Assembly: GCF_028640845.1 (NCBI RefSeq)
Contig: NC_080540.1
Coordinates: forward strand, 281,951,524-282,015,523
Reading direction: 5' to 3'
DNA length: 64,000 nucleotides
From: Ahaetulla prasina
Taxonomy: Eukaryota; Chordata; Lepidosauria; Squamata; Colubridae
The translations under genes and the position numbers were made by a program. This document shows positions 41,872-53,425 of the stretch, piece by piece. The notes below the pieces were generated by a model. It saw nothing but the letters and a program-made list of their open reading frames with translations. It was not told the DNA's origin and made no database searches. Each line of letters opens with the position of its first letter. The stretch's first letter is position 1.

Positions 41872-42003
41872 GGGGTATCAAACTGGTGGCCCATGGGCCA
41901 GTTGCGTCACTTGCAGGCCACGCCCACCCCAGCTCCACGAAGGGAAAAAAACATTGCAATACGTTACATGACCGCAATGTGATGCCGCGAGTTTGACATT
42001 CGT
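41872..42003. mobile_element. hAT non-autonomous element, short form
   Basis: CAGGGGTATCAAACTGGTGG at the left, GCGAGTTTGACATTCGTG at the right. Termini match the hAT copies in the tandem duplication, but the interior is reduced. Confidence 0.75.
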
Positions 42004-42007
42004 GCTT

Positions 42008-42545
42008 TGAATAGAATAGACTAGAATAGAATTTTTATTGGCCAAGTGTGATTGGACACACAAGGAATTTGTCTTGGTGCATATGCTCTCAGTGTACATA
42101 AAAAAAAGATACCTTCATCAAGGTACAACACTTACAACACTTAATGATAGTCATAGGTTACAAATTTAACACTTAATGATACAATAAATAATGATAGTCA
42201 TAGGGTACAAATAAGCAATCAGGAAACAATCTATATCAGTATACATCGTAAGGATACAGTACAAGCAACGAAGTTACAGTCATAAGTGGAAGGAGGTGGG
42301 TGTTGGGAATGATGAGAAGATTAATAGTAGTGCAGATTTAGTGAATAGTTTGACAGTGTTGAGGGAGTTATTTGTTTAGCAGAGTGATGGCGTTCGGGGA
42401 AAAACTGTTCTTGTGTCTAGTTGTTTTGGTGTGCAATGCTCTATAGCGTCATTTTGAGGGTAGGAATTGAAATAGTTTATGTCCAGGATGTGAGGGATCT
42501 GCAAATATTTTCACAGCCCTTTTTTTGACTCCGTGCAGTATACAG
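42008..42545 (-). mobile_element. Snake1-type LINE, ORF2 end and 3' UTR
   Basis: AATAGAATAGACTAGAATAG leads into TTTTTATTGGCCAAGTGTGA, the 3' UTR, and the reverse complement of the ORF2 tail (ending near GACTCCGTGCAGTATACAGG). A short internal repeat of AACACTTAATGATA is present. Confidence 0.9.
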
Positions 42546-43287
42546 GTTCTTTGGGTTATTCTATGTGTGGTATTTATATGGTGCCTAGTTGTGTGTGGCT
42601 TTTTAGTGGTGGATTGATTGGGGTGTTGTTGTTTTTTAAAGTTTACAAATGCACATATAAACAAACAAACAATGCATTTTCTCTGAACAGAGTATTGACC
42701 GAGTCCAAATTTGTACAGCTTATAATATCTCCAAACAGAACTTGTATATTTCTGCCATAATATTCATTGTCTCTACTTTTTTATTTAATTTTCCTCCTAC
42801 TTCTTATACCATATATAAACAATATTACTATTTGCCCTAACCCTAATCTTACATTTTTGTGAATTTATTTTCTCTTTTTTCCCTTTTTCAAGTTGCAACC
42901 CTTTAATTTAAAGACAATCCTTTTCATCCTTAATTCCTAATTTCCTCATATAGTTTAATATTTTATCATAAGGACCAATTTATCATTTGCTATTTCCTTA
43001 CTAATCCTTTCATCTTTTCAAAAGATATATTTCTTTAAGTTTATTTTTCAAATCTCCTTCCATATTCAGGATCAATTATAATAATATCAAATGTACACTT
43101 CCTCATCTTTTCCATTTATCTTCCCCTCTTAATGAATAAATTCAATTATTCTAATAATCCAAAAGAATATGTTTCTTTAAATCCCTTTATCCCCCCCAAT
43201 AAAAAACACTATCTTAATCTCAGTTATAATAATATCCAATTTACATTTCATCATCTTTTGGTTGATTGGGGTATTGAAGGCCAACTG
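42546..43287. other. AT-rich anonymous sequence, possibly L1 3' UTR debris
   Basis: Two related segments (CAATTATAATAATATCAAAT near 43071 and CAGTTATAATAATATCCAAT near 43221) suggest an internal duplication. Composition resembles the 3' part of the nearby L1, in the same orientation, but I cannot assign it firmly. Confidence 0.35.
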
Positions 43288-43500
43288 TTTAGATTAAAAG
43301 GTAAAGGTTCCCCTTGCACATACGTGCTAGTCGTTGCCGACTCTAGCGGGCGGTGCTCATCTCTGTTTCAAAGCCGAAGAACCAGCGCTGTCCGAAGACG
43401 TCTCCGTGGTCATGTGGCCGGCATGACTGAATACCAAAGGCACACGGAACGCTGTTACCTTCCCACCAAGGTGGTCCCTATTTTTTCTACTTGCATTTTT

Positions 43501-46291
43501 TTTTAATAAAAAAGTTTTATTTTAACATTCATATCCAATAATATATTTAATGTACCATCATATACAATTAATCGGACCTGCCCGGTCACCACCCCCTTCC
43601 TTTTACTCTCTTCCCTTCTCTACCTTCTTCTACTTTCCACAACCATCCTCCCCCTCTCTTATCTACATCCTCTCCTCCTTCCTCCCTACTCCTTTCTTCT
43701 CCCTCTTCTATCCCTCTTCCTTCCTTTCCTCTTCCTCCCCTTCTCTTTCCTACCTCCTTCTCTCTTCTATTTCCTTCTTTCCCATCATTCTGAAGTGGTA
43801 GCCAGGCAGCTCCGATCTTACATTAATTATACATCTTTGTACATTAACTATCAATCCATTTTCTACCCTCCTCCTCCCTTCCCCTTCCTCCCCCCACCCC
43901 CCGGGACTTCCCAGAACCGAATACAGGGTATAAAACTAACAACAAAAATTAAAATATAACACAAATCATAATCCGTAGTCACTCCTTAAAACCTCAACTC
44001 CCCTTCCAGAAACAAAGAAAATACATTTCTTCCAATCCATTATATATCAGACCATTCCACTTCTAGAGTTCTCAGAAATTTCCGATTGAGTTAGTGTTTG
44101 TTCTTGAATAAAACACATAGTTTTTAATATCCAACCTTCATCAATCAATATCAAAACAACGTTCCATCTTCCAATATTCACCAAGGGTTCTTCTAAAATG
44201 TCTTTCTTCCTTAAGCAGTCTCTCAAGAATAGTTCATATTTCCAACTTAATTTCTTTAATTTTTCTGTCCAACCTTCAAGGGTAAACAATAGTCCATCTT
44301 TTCACATCTTTGACATTTATATACATCAAATAATATTACAAATATCCAATATATCAATTGTAATAATTAAAATCTTCACTTTACCTTGCTTATATCAAAT
44401 AACATTATTAAGATTACACCTATAACTTATCCAAAATATATCTATTATAACAATTAAATTCTAATTAGCCATATAACAACATTACATCCATCTCTTAAAT
44501 ATAGTATTTAATCCAAATTCCTAAATTTTACTATCTATCCTCCACAGTTAAACAATATTCCATCTTCCTATTCCTTTATACCTCAAATATATCAAATAGT
44601 ACCCCTAAAATTACACATTTATATCCAAAATAAATCATTTACAAAAATTAACCATAATCATATATAATAGAATTAAACATTCTCCCTCCCCTTCTTCTGT
44701 CTTACACATTTTCCACCATCTATTCACCATTCAACTTAACATCTATTAATAAAGAATTCCCAATCTTTAATACATTAGTGTAGAAATCTCGTGCTTTACA
44801 AACTGTATTGAGAAAATACTTTCTTCCTTTATAATTCACTGTTAACCCAGCTGGAACCTCCCATCTAAAATATATCTGATGTTTCTTAAGCTCATCCACT
44901 AAAAAAGCAAATTCTTATTTCTTTCTTAACATTTTAGGAGGAATTTCCTTCATCATTATTATATCTTGTCCTAATATTTGAAATTTATTTTTATAAAATG
45001 CTTGCAAAATTCCATACCTAATCTTCTTATTTGTAAAATAAATAACCACAACTCTCGGTAAACACTTCTGCCTTGCCAACCAAGAATTAACACGATAAAT
45101 TTTTTCAATATTAACTTCAAAATCTTCTGATTCCACTCCCTCTATCTGAGCAAAGGCCTGAATAAAAATGTCTTTCAAATTTTCTTCTTTACATTCTCTT
45201 AAACCTCTTACCCTTATAGCATATTCCATTAATTTATATTGTAATATAACCCTTTCTTCATCTGCCTTATCAACCTTAACCTGAATATCATCTATTTTAT
45301 TTTCTAAATTCAAATTAATTTGAACTTCATCTATTTTCCTTTGCAAATCTAAATTAATTTGGTTAAGTTCATCCAGTCTTTCTTCTGTCTGAGTACTAGA
45401 TAACAATAATGGGGTAATTGATTCCTTTAATTTTTTCATCTCCCTCCTCTGCTCTTCCACCATATCTTTAAAATCCAGTATTTCTTTCTCCATTTCATTA
45501 AATTTTTGATCTATTTCTGAAAGATGAGCCTCCATAAGCTCCTGTAAAAAATTCCTTAGACTTTCTTTAATATCTACCTGAAGTGAAGAAATTTCCAATA
45601 TTTTAGAAGTGGTTAAATCTCTTTGCTTAAAAGCCATTTTTAAACTAAGTAATACCAAGAAGAAGAAAAAAAGAAAAAAAAGAAAAAAATTTCAATAAGC
45701 TTTTCTTCTTAAACACTGTAAGAAAAAGATAATAAAAAAAAGAGATTTAAAAAAAAAACTCCATTTTTAAAAAAATATCTTGTTATATTCTTCTTAAAGG
45801 TTCCACACCAGCAATTGTAATAAGCATTTCCTTAGCTTTTGCTTAGCTTAGCTTTCACTTTCAAGACACAAAACGCCATCTTTCATCATCTCCACTCTTG
45901 AATACGAATACCTTCTCTGTCAGGGAGTTAAAATCATCTTACAATCAAATGCCAGCACTCCTGTTTTCAGCTCTTTCCATGTTAGCAATCCTTCAGTAAT
46001 CCATTTCAGTCACGGAGATGGACGCTGCGTTTTGTTCTGCCATTTGCAGAAGCGTTCTGGATTCTGGAGCTTTTTTCGAGCTATAGAAGGAGCGTTCCCA
46101 ACAAACCACCAGAAATCTTTCTGGGGCTTTCCTTGGGGGCTCTACTTCAGCCCGAATGCTCACCTCCCCCTCTTTGCCCGAGGGTAGAGATTTACAAGCT
46201 GCTGACAACAGATTAACAGCTCTACAGAATCACACAGAACTGGCGGTCTGAAATAGCCCGCCATTAACGAAGCGGAGCCACCGGAAGCGCC
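43501..46291 (-). mobile_element. ORF1-only L1 (HAL1-like) with 18 bp target duplication
   Basis: TTTTCTACTTGCATTTTT occurs at 43483-43500 and 46292-46309 and is single in the intact SINE, so it is the target duplication. The element lies on the minus strand: a GC-rich 5' UTR (about 46291-45660, starting GGAAGCGCTTCCGG-like), ORF1, then about 1.2 kb of non-coding sequence including a polypurine stretch (complement of 43590-43790), and a 3' A-rich tail (complement of TTTTTAATAAAAAAG). No endonuclease or reverse transcriptase is present. Confidence 0.88.
44720..45658 (-). pseudogene. L1 ORF1 protein, one in-frame stop
   Basis: L1 ORF1 encodes the trimeric RNA-binding chaperone of the L1 ribonucleoprotein. 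The frame from 45658 (or the Met at 45637) has a long heptad-like coiled coil (EIDQKFNEMEKEILDFKDMV, residues about 45-140). A RRM-like part follows with YAIRVRGLRE and EDFEVNIEKIYRVNS, then a C-terminal domain with LPRVVVIYFTNKKIRYGILQ. A TAA at 44917-44915 interrupts; the same frame then continues with LVDELKKHQIYFRWEVPAGL to TAG at 44722-44720, where the ORF1 C-terminus is expected. Otherwise intact, so the insertion is fairly young. Confidence 0.88.
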
Positions 46292-46463
46292 TTTTCTACT
46301 TGCATTTTTACGTGCTTTTGAAACTGCTAGGTTGGCAGAAGCTGGGACAAGTAACGGGAGCTCACCCCGTTACATGGCAGCACCAGGGATTCAAACCGCT
46401 GAGCTGCTGACCTTTCGATTGACAAGCTCAACATCCTAGCCCCTGAGCCACCGCATTTAGATT

Positions 46464-46602
46464 AGGGGTCTGCAAACTTGGCTCTTTTAAGACTTATGGA
46501 CTTCAACTCCCAGAGTTCCTCAGCCAGCAAAGCTGGCAGAGGAATTCTGGGAGTTGAAGTCCACAAGTCTTAAAAGAGCCAAGTTTGCAGACCCCTGGTT
46601 TA
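46464..46602. mobile_element. Palindromic hAT MITE, GTCTGCAAACTTGGC subfamily
   Basis: AGGGGTCTGCAAACTTGGCT pairs with AGCCAAGTTTGCAGACCCCT. It inserted at the right flank of the Sauria SINE; flanks ATTTAGAT and GTTTAAAT are 6 of 8 identical. Confidence 0.88.
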
Positions 46603-46964
46603 AATTAAACTAAATCTCTGGTCCTGGTGACTGACCCAGATTGTATCTTGCAACATTACCCTGGGACACATGTAGTCTCCTTCATTCGTGATAGCTTGAT
46701 ATAACTATATGCTTATATTGGCAGTAATGAAGAGATATACAGAATAAACTTGCGATAAAACAAAAGTTACACAGTTAACAGATCTGGCCCTGCAACAAAT
46801 CTTGTTGTATATTTAACAAGATAGGCAGCAGACTAGTCCTTTATCTGATTAAGTCTCAAGGCTTCTCCCCAACCCTTAGTGCTTTCTCTACAACCCATTT
46901 CAGTTGGTAATTCATTAAATATAGTTTTTCAGCTCTTTACAAGTCATTCAAGTATTTATGTATT
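46603..46964. other. No recognised gene
   Basis: Anonymous sequence. Confidence 0.4.
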
Positions 46965-47385
46965 TATTATTTATTTATTTATTTTGTCCAGTGTATATTA
47001 AATAATATATATAAGTATAAGCATGAATTGAATACATAAAATGAATACAATTAAAGGGAACATTTGGACAGGGACGGTGGGTACGCTGGTGCGCTTATGC
47101 ACGCCCCTTATAGACCTCTTAGGAATGGGGTGAGGTCAACAGTAGACAGTCTTAGGCTAAAGTTTTGGGGATTTTGGGATGAGACCACAGAGTCTGGTAG
47201 TGCATTCCAGGCATTAACAACTCTGTTACTGAAGTCATATTTTCTGCCATCGAGATTGGAGAGGTTCACTTTAAGTTTGAATCTATTGTGTGCTCATGTA
47301 TTGTTGTGGCTGAAGCTGAAGTAGTCATTGTCAGGAAGGACCTTGTAGCAGATGCTTTTAGCCTGGATTTGCATAATATGCAGTT
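46965..47385 (-). mobile_element. Non-LTR ORF2 tail remnant
   Basis: Antisense of the element at 53.8-54.2 kb: TTATAGACCTCTTAGGAATG and GGGGTGAGGTCAACAGTAGA, with a (TTTA)n tail at the left. The apparent 86-codon plus-strand frame is its antisense shadow. Confidence 0.75.
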
Positions 47386-47735
47386 CCATGACACTTTACA
47401 AAGATTCACAACCAACACACTTACCATGAAGTACAAGTGCAATTACTATGTCTTTATTTGTCCTCGGGGGGTGTATGATGGGGTACCCAGGGAGGGGTAG
47501 TATCTTTGGTGGATGGGCTGCCATGCCCCTTTTAGGGTTGCTTGTTCACCTTTGATTCCCACTTGATACTCCCTGGAGTCACAGGTAGTGACTCCAGGGA
47601 GCTGTAACACATGCACTGGACATACCCCAGTAAACTGTCTCAGCAACTGAACCAAACTAGGTGAGGGTAGCCAATGGGTCTTCAGCCCTCTGCGAGGTGG
47701 GGGATTGGTCTATTCCAGCATGTGAAGACTGACCC
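47386..47735. other. No recognised gene
   Basis: Anonymous. A small palindrome (TGACTCCAGGGA / TCCCTGGAGTCA) lies at 47566-47602. Confidence 0.4.
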
Positions 47736-48354
47736 TGTTGTGACACAGGCCTAAGTAGGTAGTAGTGGACGCAATCAGTTCAAAAACAACAGACTTTATT
47801 AGAACAGCTGAGAATTAACTCATTCTCAGCGTCATCCAAACTAAATCAAAGCAAATTGTTCACAATACAATTCTTCAGTCTTATCACCAACCTTGGTCTA
47901 ATTAGACAAACTGCCAAAGGCTTTTCTTGGCAAAAGTTCAAAAGCAGAAGACGCTGACAAGAAATAAATGCAGCAAGACAAGGAGCAAGGCTATCAATGT
48001 TGTTTTCTGGCAAAGAGCCCAAATGCCATTGCTGGTCTTTTAAGCCTTATGGGAGGGGCCAACCATCTCTTGGCCCTACTCCCGAGTCATCCTCTTTGCT
48101 TTAGCTGCTCTTGCCTTCTGGCAGCTCTTCTCATGCGTGCATTAGGAACAGGCTCTTCTGCCTCACTACTGTCAGCCTCTGGAGGCTCCAGAGTCCGCAC
48201 ATCACTCCCAGATGGCCCTGGTCCTACCTCTGCCTCCGACACAAAGCCCTCATCCGGACCTTCCCCAGCCTCCAGGACTGGCCCATGTTCTTCCTCAGCC
48301 TCATCGCTGTCCAACTCTGCTGCCAGCTCCGCAAACTGCTGGCGGAGCACAACA
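47736..48354 (-). mobile_element. Solo LTR, second copy of the 26.1 kb family
   Basis: Reverse orientation; ends TGTTGTGA at the left and TCCGCCAGCAG-side GCACAACA at the right. Flanks GACCC and GGCCC differ at one base. U3 shares the GAG-rich segment (EAEEEHGPVLEAGEGPDEGF in translation) with the first copy, so the short open frame is inherited, but no retroviral domain is recognised. Confidence 0.8.
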
Positions 48355-49330
48355 GGCCCTGGCAGATTGAGCAATGGAGACCATTCCGCGATAAAATGGT
48401 CAAGAAGGCAGATCCAACCGAGCATGCATTGTGAAATACTAAAGAGCAGGACAAGACTCCGTAGACATCCTGGTCATCCATACAGCAAGAGAAGTCTCCA
48501 GCCATGAACTTGCCCATCTCACTAGATTAAAGTCTCTTCTCTTGAGAGTGTGGGACAGTCCCTTTGCAATGGCTGCTCCACTTAAAACTCCATCTGGCAG
48601 AGGTTTCTATTGTGTAGTTAATCTTCATTTACAACCTATCAGTAATTAAAATCAGCTCCAAAACAGAGATGGCCAGCAACATCCAGGGCAGCTGGAAGCT
48701 CTTTATATGATAGCATTGTCTACCCTTGCATGAGGGAGGGGTTAGAAAAAATACTCTAGGAAGATAGTTAGTGTTTGTTTAACTGACTGAATGCCAGTGA
48801 CCATATGCATTTTACAACGTAAGATAACAATAGCGTTGTTGGTTTACAACAAGGTGCATTCCTACAGTCCAGGTTTTTGTTAGCTAACCACATGCCTGTG
48901 GCAGGATACCATGACCAGGCCAGAGCCATTGATCTCCCCAACATCTGCTAATCTGAGATAACGTCTTCTAATCACAATTGCTCAATTTAATTAGCACAAT
49001 CCCCAGATAATTACTCAGTTCCTGATTGACGGGACACTATTCTGAACAGATTTGCCTTCATGAAAACTGGGAGATGTTCATGAGAACATTAGTTACTCCT
49101 TAATGATGCGGAAGATTTTTGAGCAAGTTTTTAGATTTGCTTTCAGTTCAGCTTCCTGGTTTTGAGAGAACAGGAGTTCCCTCGAATAAGAAACAATAAA
49201 AAACAAAAACATGTTTCTTGTGCAACACATCAGTCTCATTTTCTACGGGACACAACATTATGTTTTAGCTTAGAACTCTTTGGAAATCAAACCACTAGAT
49301 GGTGATATTGAGCTCGCCTTGGTGGGCCTT
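48355..49330. other. No recognised gene
   Basis: Anonymous; the stretch around 48600-48900 could be another decayed LTR (TATA-like TCTTTATATGATAG) but no ends were identified. Confidence 0.35.
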
Positions 49331-49402
49331 GAAAGCTAAGCTGGGTTGCAGCTGGTTAGTGTTTGGATGGAGACCACTTCCATTAGTCAGGGCTGTAGAC
49401 TA
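49331..49402 (+). pseudogene. 5S rRNA-derived fragment
   Basis: GAAAGCTAAGCTGGGTTGCA, then GCTGGTTAGTGTTTGGATGG and AGACCAC match the middle of vertebrate 5S rRNA (GGAAGCTAAGCAGGGTCGGG…CTGGTTAGTACTTGGATGGG), covering box A, the intermediate element and box C. A weaker match continues as GGGCTGTAGACT at the 3' end. It has several substitutions and no 5' third, so it is not a functional gene. Confidence 0.75.
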
Positions 49403-49437
49403 GAATGGAAATTGAGGAATCATAAGCAATGGATTGT

Positions 49438-49600
49438 GGCAAGGGTGAAATCCAAAATTTTTCCCTACCAGTTCTGTGGGCATGGCTTGGTGGGCGTGGC
49501 AGGGGAAAGATATTGCAAAATCTCCACTCCACTCCACTCTGGGGCCACTGTATTGACAGACTTCAACTCCCAGAATTCCCTGGCTAGAAAAAGGGTGGCA
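49438..49600. mobile_element. Truncated MITE pieces
   Basis: GGTGAAATCCAAAATTTTTC and GTGGGCATGGCTTGGTGGGC belong to the CAGTGGTGGGTTTC family. A half MITE of the ACTTCAACTCCCAGAATTCC type follows at about 49558-49595. Confidence 0.6.
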
Positions 49601-49959
49601 AACACTTATGACACTAGCCCTGGATTAGCCATTAAGCAATTTTAGGGCATCAAGGGAAGATCACACAGAGGTTTTTTCCCCAAGCTGTCATGCTCTTAAC
49701 TCTTTCACTGCCACACTTGACTTTATAATTGTTCTCATTTGCTGTGTTTGACCTGAATTTGTGTTGTTAAAAAAATTTTTTGGCACAGTGCATAAAGTTC
49801 AAAAGGTTTTTTTTTGAAGGTCTCCCATTTATTTCTCTCTCACGCCATGACATTTTCACTTCCATTGAGGACCACCATTTTTGGGCCTCGCCTAGGACAT
49901 CAATTGACCTTAATCTATTCCTGAGGGACACACGTGGTAAAATTCACAGGCGTTTGAAT
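49601..49959. other. No recognised gene
   Basis: Anonymous sequence. Confidence 0.4.
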
Positions 49960-50133
49960 CAGTAGTGGGCTCCACTTACCTTTGCTACTGGTTTGGAAGT
50001 GTGAGCACGCGTGTAGCGCTTCTGCGCATGCGCAGAGCGTCTGTGATGATGTCCAGGTGGGTGGGTGGAGCCTCCCACTACCGCTGCCACTACCGGTTCT
50101 CCCGAACCAGGGTGAACCAGTAGAAACCCACTA
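49960..50133. mobile_element. MITE with perfect NRF1-type palindrome
   Basis: CAGTAGTGGGCTCCACTTAC to CCAGTAGAAACCCACTATTG. CTGCGCATGCGCAG at 50022-50035 is identical to the copy at 2127-2140. Confidence 0.65.
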
Positions 50134-51364
50134 TTGGTTTGAATGTGAGAGATTATTTAACATTTTTCATTTATTCTCTCAGAAATGCAAAATCAAATTT
50201 GCATTCAAAAGTAAAGCAGCTAAGATGTCCATGCACAGAAATTCTGCTAAACCTGTCTTTGTTATCTAAGGATCACTGGGGGGTGGGAATGAATAGTTTG
50301 GGAGGGATTGCTGGTTTCTGAGACAATGGTTTTCTGAAATCATTGAAAATGTGTGCCCAAAAAGAATTTAACAAAATCTGAAAGAATCTGTCTTTCAGGA
50401 TATGTGCTTATATACATGCTTACATATTGTATAGTTATTACATGCTTATGCTTATATATACTGTGTGACAAAATAAATAAATAAAATAAAATAAATACCC
50501 CATATAAGAAGGTGGTTAGACCCTCACTGAGTTATGACTATCCCCAACTTCTGCATTCTTTTGTTCCTCATCTTTGCACTGAAGGCATTGTGTAATGCAT
50601 GCATACCTGGTATGATTTTGCAGGAAGAAACCTATCAGGATACATAGTTCTGTACACAAAAATACCACACAGTCAAAACGATTGGTCAGCACAAACTTTT
50701 GCATTCTCTGCTTTCTTTTCAACCCACATAGGGAAAAGAGCGAGAGCTTATCAGCAGTTCCTTCTGCTTTCTAGGACAGTGTTTCTCAACCTTGGCAGCT
50801 TTAAGCTACATGGACTTCAACTCCCAGAACTCCCTAGCCAGCCATGCAGAGACAGGTAACAACAGAAGCAATCGTCAGAAAACGTAGCAGCTTATCAAGA
50901 GACTTCACCTTTCACTGTATTGACTTTTTCCTTACAGAGTTCCCCTAACGTGGATGACCAAGATTTCCTGGCAGCCAATCGCCTTTCTCATTTGTTGATC
51001 CCTTGTGAGGTTCTTGAATCTTAAAGAAGGAAAAAGAAATGTGAAAAAAGAATGACAAATCTGAGCTTTTCCCAGAAATCACAGGAGTTCAGTGAACAGT
51101 TGAACAAACAACAACAAATTGTTATTCAACTGCTGAGCCATATCCATCTGTTTTTCCCTGCAGGAAGTGAAATGGCTAGCTGCTACATCATTACAAAGAG
51201 AGTTAGTGGGTGGTTTGCTTTCATGGACAAGAACCAGCTTGTGTAATTATTCTGGATGGTGCTACTTTTCTTCTCTACCCTGGAGACCACGTACACCTTA
51301 GGAGTCAACAGCCAGTGTTTCTGAACTTCAGCAACTAAGTTGTGTGGAGTGGACTTCAACTTCC
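50134..51364. other. No recognised gene; MITE fragments
   Basis: (AAATA)n near 50469-50498, a half palindromic MITE at about 50778-50845 (TTTCTCAACCTTGGCAGCTT), and another short core near 51343. No exon recognised. Confidence 0.45.
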
Positions 51365-52335
51365 AGAATTATTGGACTAGAATTAAAACATGGCTAGAAG
51401 AAATGCTACAACGACATATCGAATTAAAACCTGAGCTGTTCCTATTGGATATCCTACCAGAGAAAATTAGTAAACAAAACATATACTTGATTATACATGT
51501 AATAACTGCAGCGAGGATAGTATTTCCACAAAGATGGAAAGCAGAGAAAATCCCTTCAGAGGGGGGAAGTAATTAAAACGAAATGAATAGATTGATTTTG
51601 ATAATTAAAAAAGAGAGGAATCAGAATATTTTAAGATATGGGGACAATTTTACCATTGGTTAGAGAAGAGATATATATAGGGTAATGTTGTAATGTTGCA
51701 ATGAAGCAATGGAAGAAGAAAGGGGAGAGTGAAGATAGTTAAATGTATTAATAGTAAGCAAAAAATATGGGGAGAATTAGTGGTGGGATTCAGCCAGTTC
51801 ACACCTATTTGGGAGAACCGGTTGTTAGCTTTCTAAGCAGTTCGGAGAACCGGTTGTTGGAAGAAATCTTATTTTGTTTTTCCCCACTTTACAGGGCTAA
51901 TCCTGTAAGGAAGGCAGGAAGGAAATATTCTGGTGTTGTTTCTAGCCTAATCTTTATTGCCCTGCTACAGAAACTGCCTCTCTGGTTAACCCTTATTACA
52001 TTGTAACAACTAAGGTGAAGCGCCCATCAACATGAGTGATGCTGAGTTGGCCACGCCCACACAGTCACATGACCATCAAGCCACGCCCACCCAGCTGGTC
52101 ATTAGGGCAGAGAACCGGTTGTTAAATTATTTGAATCCCACCATTGGGGAGAATGTTATAATAAATGAATAATGTGGGGAGAATGTTATAACAAGTGAAT
52201 GGAAAATATTAAGAAATGATGAAGATCGGAGGAGTAAGAAGAAGTAGTAGTCACAAAAGACGTACCTAGATGATACACTGAATGATTGATTATGTATTGT
52301 ATGTTTGTTTGTTTATAAAATAAAAAAAATGTTTC
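51365..52335 (+). mobile_element. L1 LINE 3' end, split by a hAT element
   Basis: The frame encodes the ORF2 C-terminus (IKTWLEEMLQRHIELKPELF). After a frame change, FWDNFYHWLEKRYI-like sequence follows, then the 3' UTR with TTTATAAAATAAAAAAAATG at the end. It is 5'-truncated. This shows that ORF2-bearing L1s exist in the same genome and could mobilise the ORF1-only copy. Confidence 0.78.
51778..52146. mobile_element. hAT MITE with exact 8 bp target duplication in L1
   Basis: TAGTGGTGGGATTCAGCCAG (first base changed from C) to TTTGAATCCCACCATTG. GGGAGAAT is identical at 51770-51777 and 52147-52154. Same family as 16991 and 17554. Confidence 0.92.
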
Positions 52336-52400
52336 AAAAAAGAAAAAACTCAACTACCTTAGAAACAGCAAAGGACTGGCCCGCAGGCCTTGAGATGAAA

Positions 52401-52432
52401 AGGAAGGAAGGAAGGAAGGAAGGAAGGAAGAT
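52401..52432 (+). repeat. (GGAA)n microsatellite
   Basis: Eight uninterrupted GGAA units. Confidence 0.95.
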
Positions 52433-52489
52433 TATGAGAGGGAAGGAGGGTCTGAGGCAACTCCTGCCTTAGCAGTTGGCCAACACAAG

Positions 52490-52745
52490 TGCCTCCAACA
52501 TGAGTGACATCAAACTGACTACGTCCCCCCTGGCCACGCCCCCCCTGGTCCCCCTGAGGTCAAATACAACCCTGATGCGGCCCTCAATGAAATCAAGTTT
52601 GACACCCCTGAACCAGGTCATAGTTGTCCCAAAGGTGCTTTTCCAAAAAACAACAACTGGACTTACTTTCTTTTTCTTTGAAAATGTTTTGCTTCTCATC
52701 CAAGAAGCTTCGTCAGTGAACAACTAGAGAAACTTCTTGGATGAG
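52490..52745. mobile_element. hAT fragment followed by CCCAAAGG foldback fragment
   Basis: ATCAAGTTTGACACCCCTGA ends a 5'-truncated hAT copy near 52610; TCCCAAAGGTGCTTTTCCAA and AAAATGTTTTGCTTCTCATC follow. The same two families are also neighbours in the 34 kb duplication. Confidence 0.7.
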
Positions 52746-53114
52746 TAGTGTAATATGGAAAAGGACCTTTGGAGCCTTTGGAGGAGAGTTTAGAGAATGC
52801 AGGTAGTTAAGAAAGATGTGATTCAGCAAGATTACTCTGTTCCTTGTTCAGTACTTATTATGCTTACACTTAAAGATTTGAACTGGTGGTTAGTCAGCTA
52901 CCATGCCATTGTCAAGGGGGTTTAAAAAACCCAACTGTATAAAGTCCCAAATAGCTCAGGATCAATTTATCTAAGGGTTTTTCTACATGACAAACCATTT
53001 GTCACTGCCATTACTGAAAATAAATCTGGCTTACGTAATGTGTTTCTTAAATTGGATCGTCTCCACTTTGGTTATCGTGATGGCGGTGGTGGCAGCTTGA
53101 CATTGTGTCTGGAT
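52746..53114. other. No recognised gene
   Basis: Anonymous sequence. Confidence 0.4.
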
Positions 53115-53425
53115 CAGAGGTGGGTTTCAGCAGGTTCTGACCAGTTCTGCAGAACCGGTAGTGGAAGTTTTGAGTAGTTCGGAGAACAGTAGTAAAAATT
53201 CTGACTGGCCCGCCCCCATCTATTCCCTTCCTCCCGAGTCCCGGCTGATTGGGAGGAAATGGGGATTTTACAGTATCCTACCCCTGGAGTAGGGTGGGAA
53301 TGGAGATTTTACAGTATCCTTCCCATGCCATGCCACACCCACCAAGCCACGCCCATCAAGCCATACCACACCCATCAAGCCACACCCACAGAACCGGTAG
53401 TAAAAAATTTTGAAACCCACCACTG
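53115..53425. mobile_element. MITE, CAGAGGTGGGTTTC family, exact 8 bp duplication
   Basis: CAGAGGTGGGTTTCAGCAGG to TTGAAACCCACCACTG. GTCTGGAT is identical at 53107-53114 and 53426-53433. It contains a small internal tandem of the CACACCCATCAAGCCA-type motif. Confidence 0.93.

Larger units (their letters stand above)
43297..46455 (-). mobile_element. Sauria SINE split by an L1 insertion
   Basis: The left piece (43297-43500) is the Bov-B-type tail (GTAAAGGTTCCCCTTGCACA, GACTCTAGCGGGCGGTGCTC); the right piece (46292-46455) is the tRNA-like head (AGGGATTCAAACCGCTGAGC as the reverse B box). TTTAGATTA flanks the whole at 43288-43296 and 46456-46464. An uninterrupted copy lies at 57331-57705. Confidence 0.9.

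Noticed and set aside
42834..42850. Second telomeric repeat (CCCTAACCCTAA)
   Set aside because: Fewer than three units in AT-rich sequence; too short to separate from chance.
48087..48425. 112-codon acidic frame as a possible host gene
   Set aside because: It lies in the U3 of a solo LTR and recurs in the copy at 26.1 kb; treated as part of the LTR.
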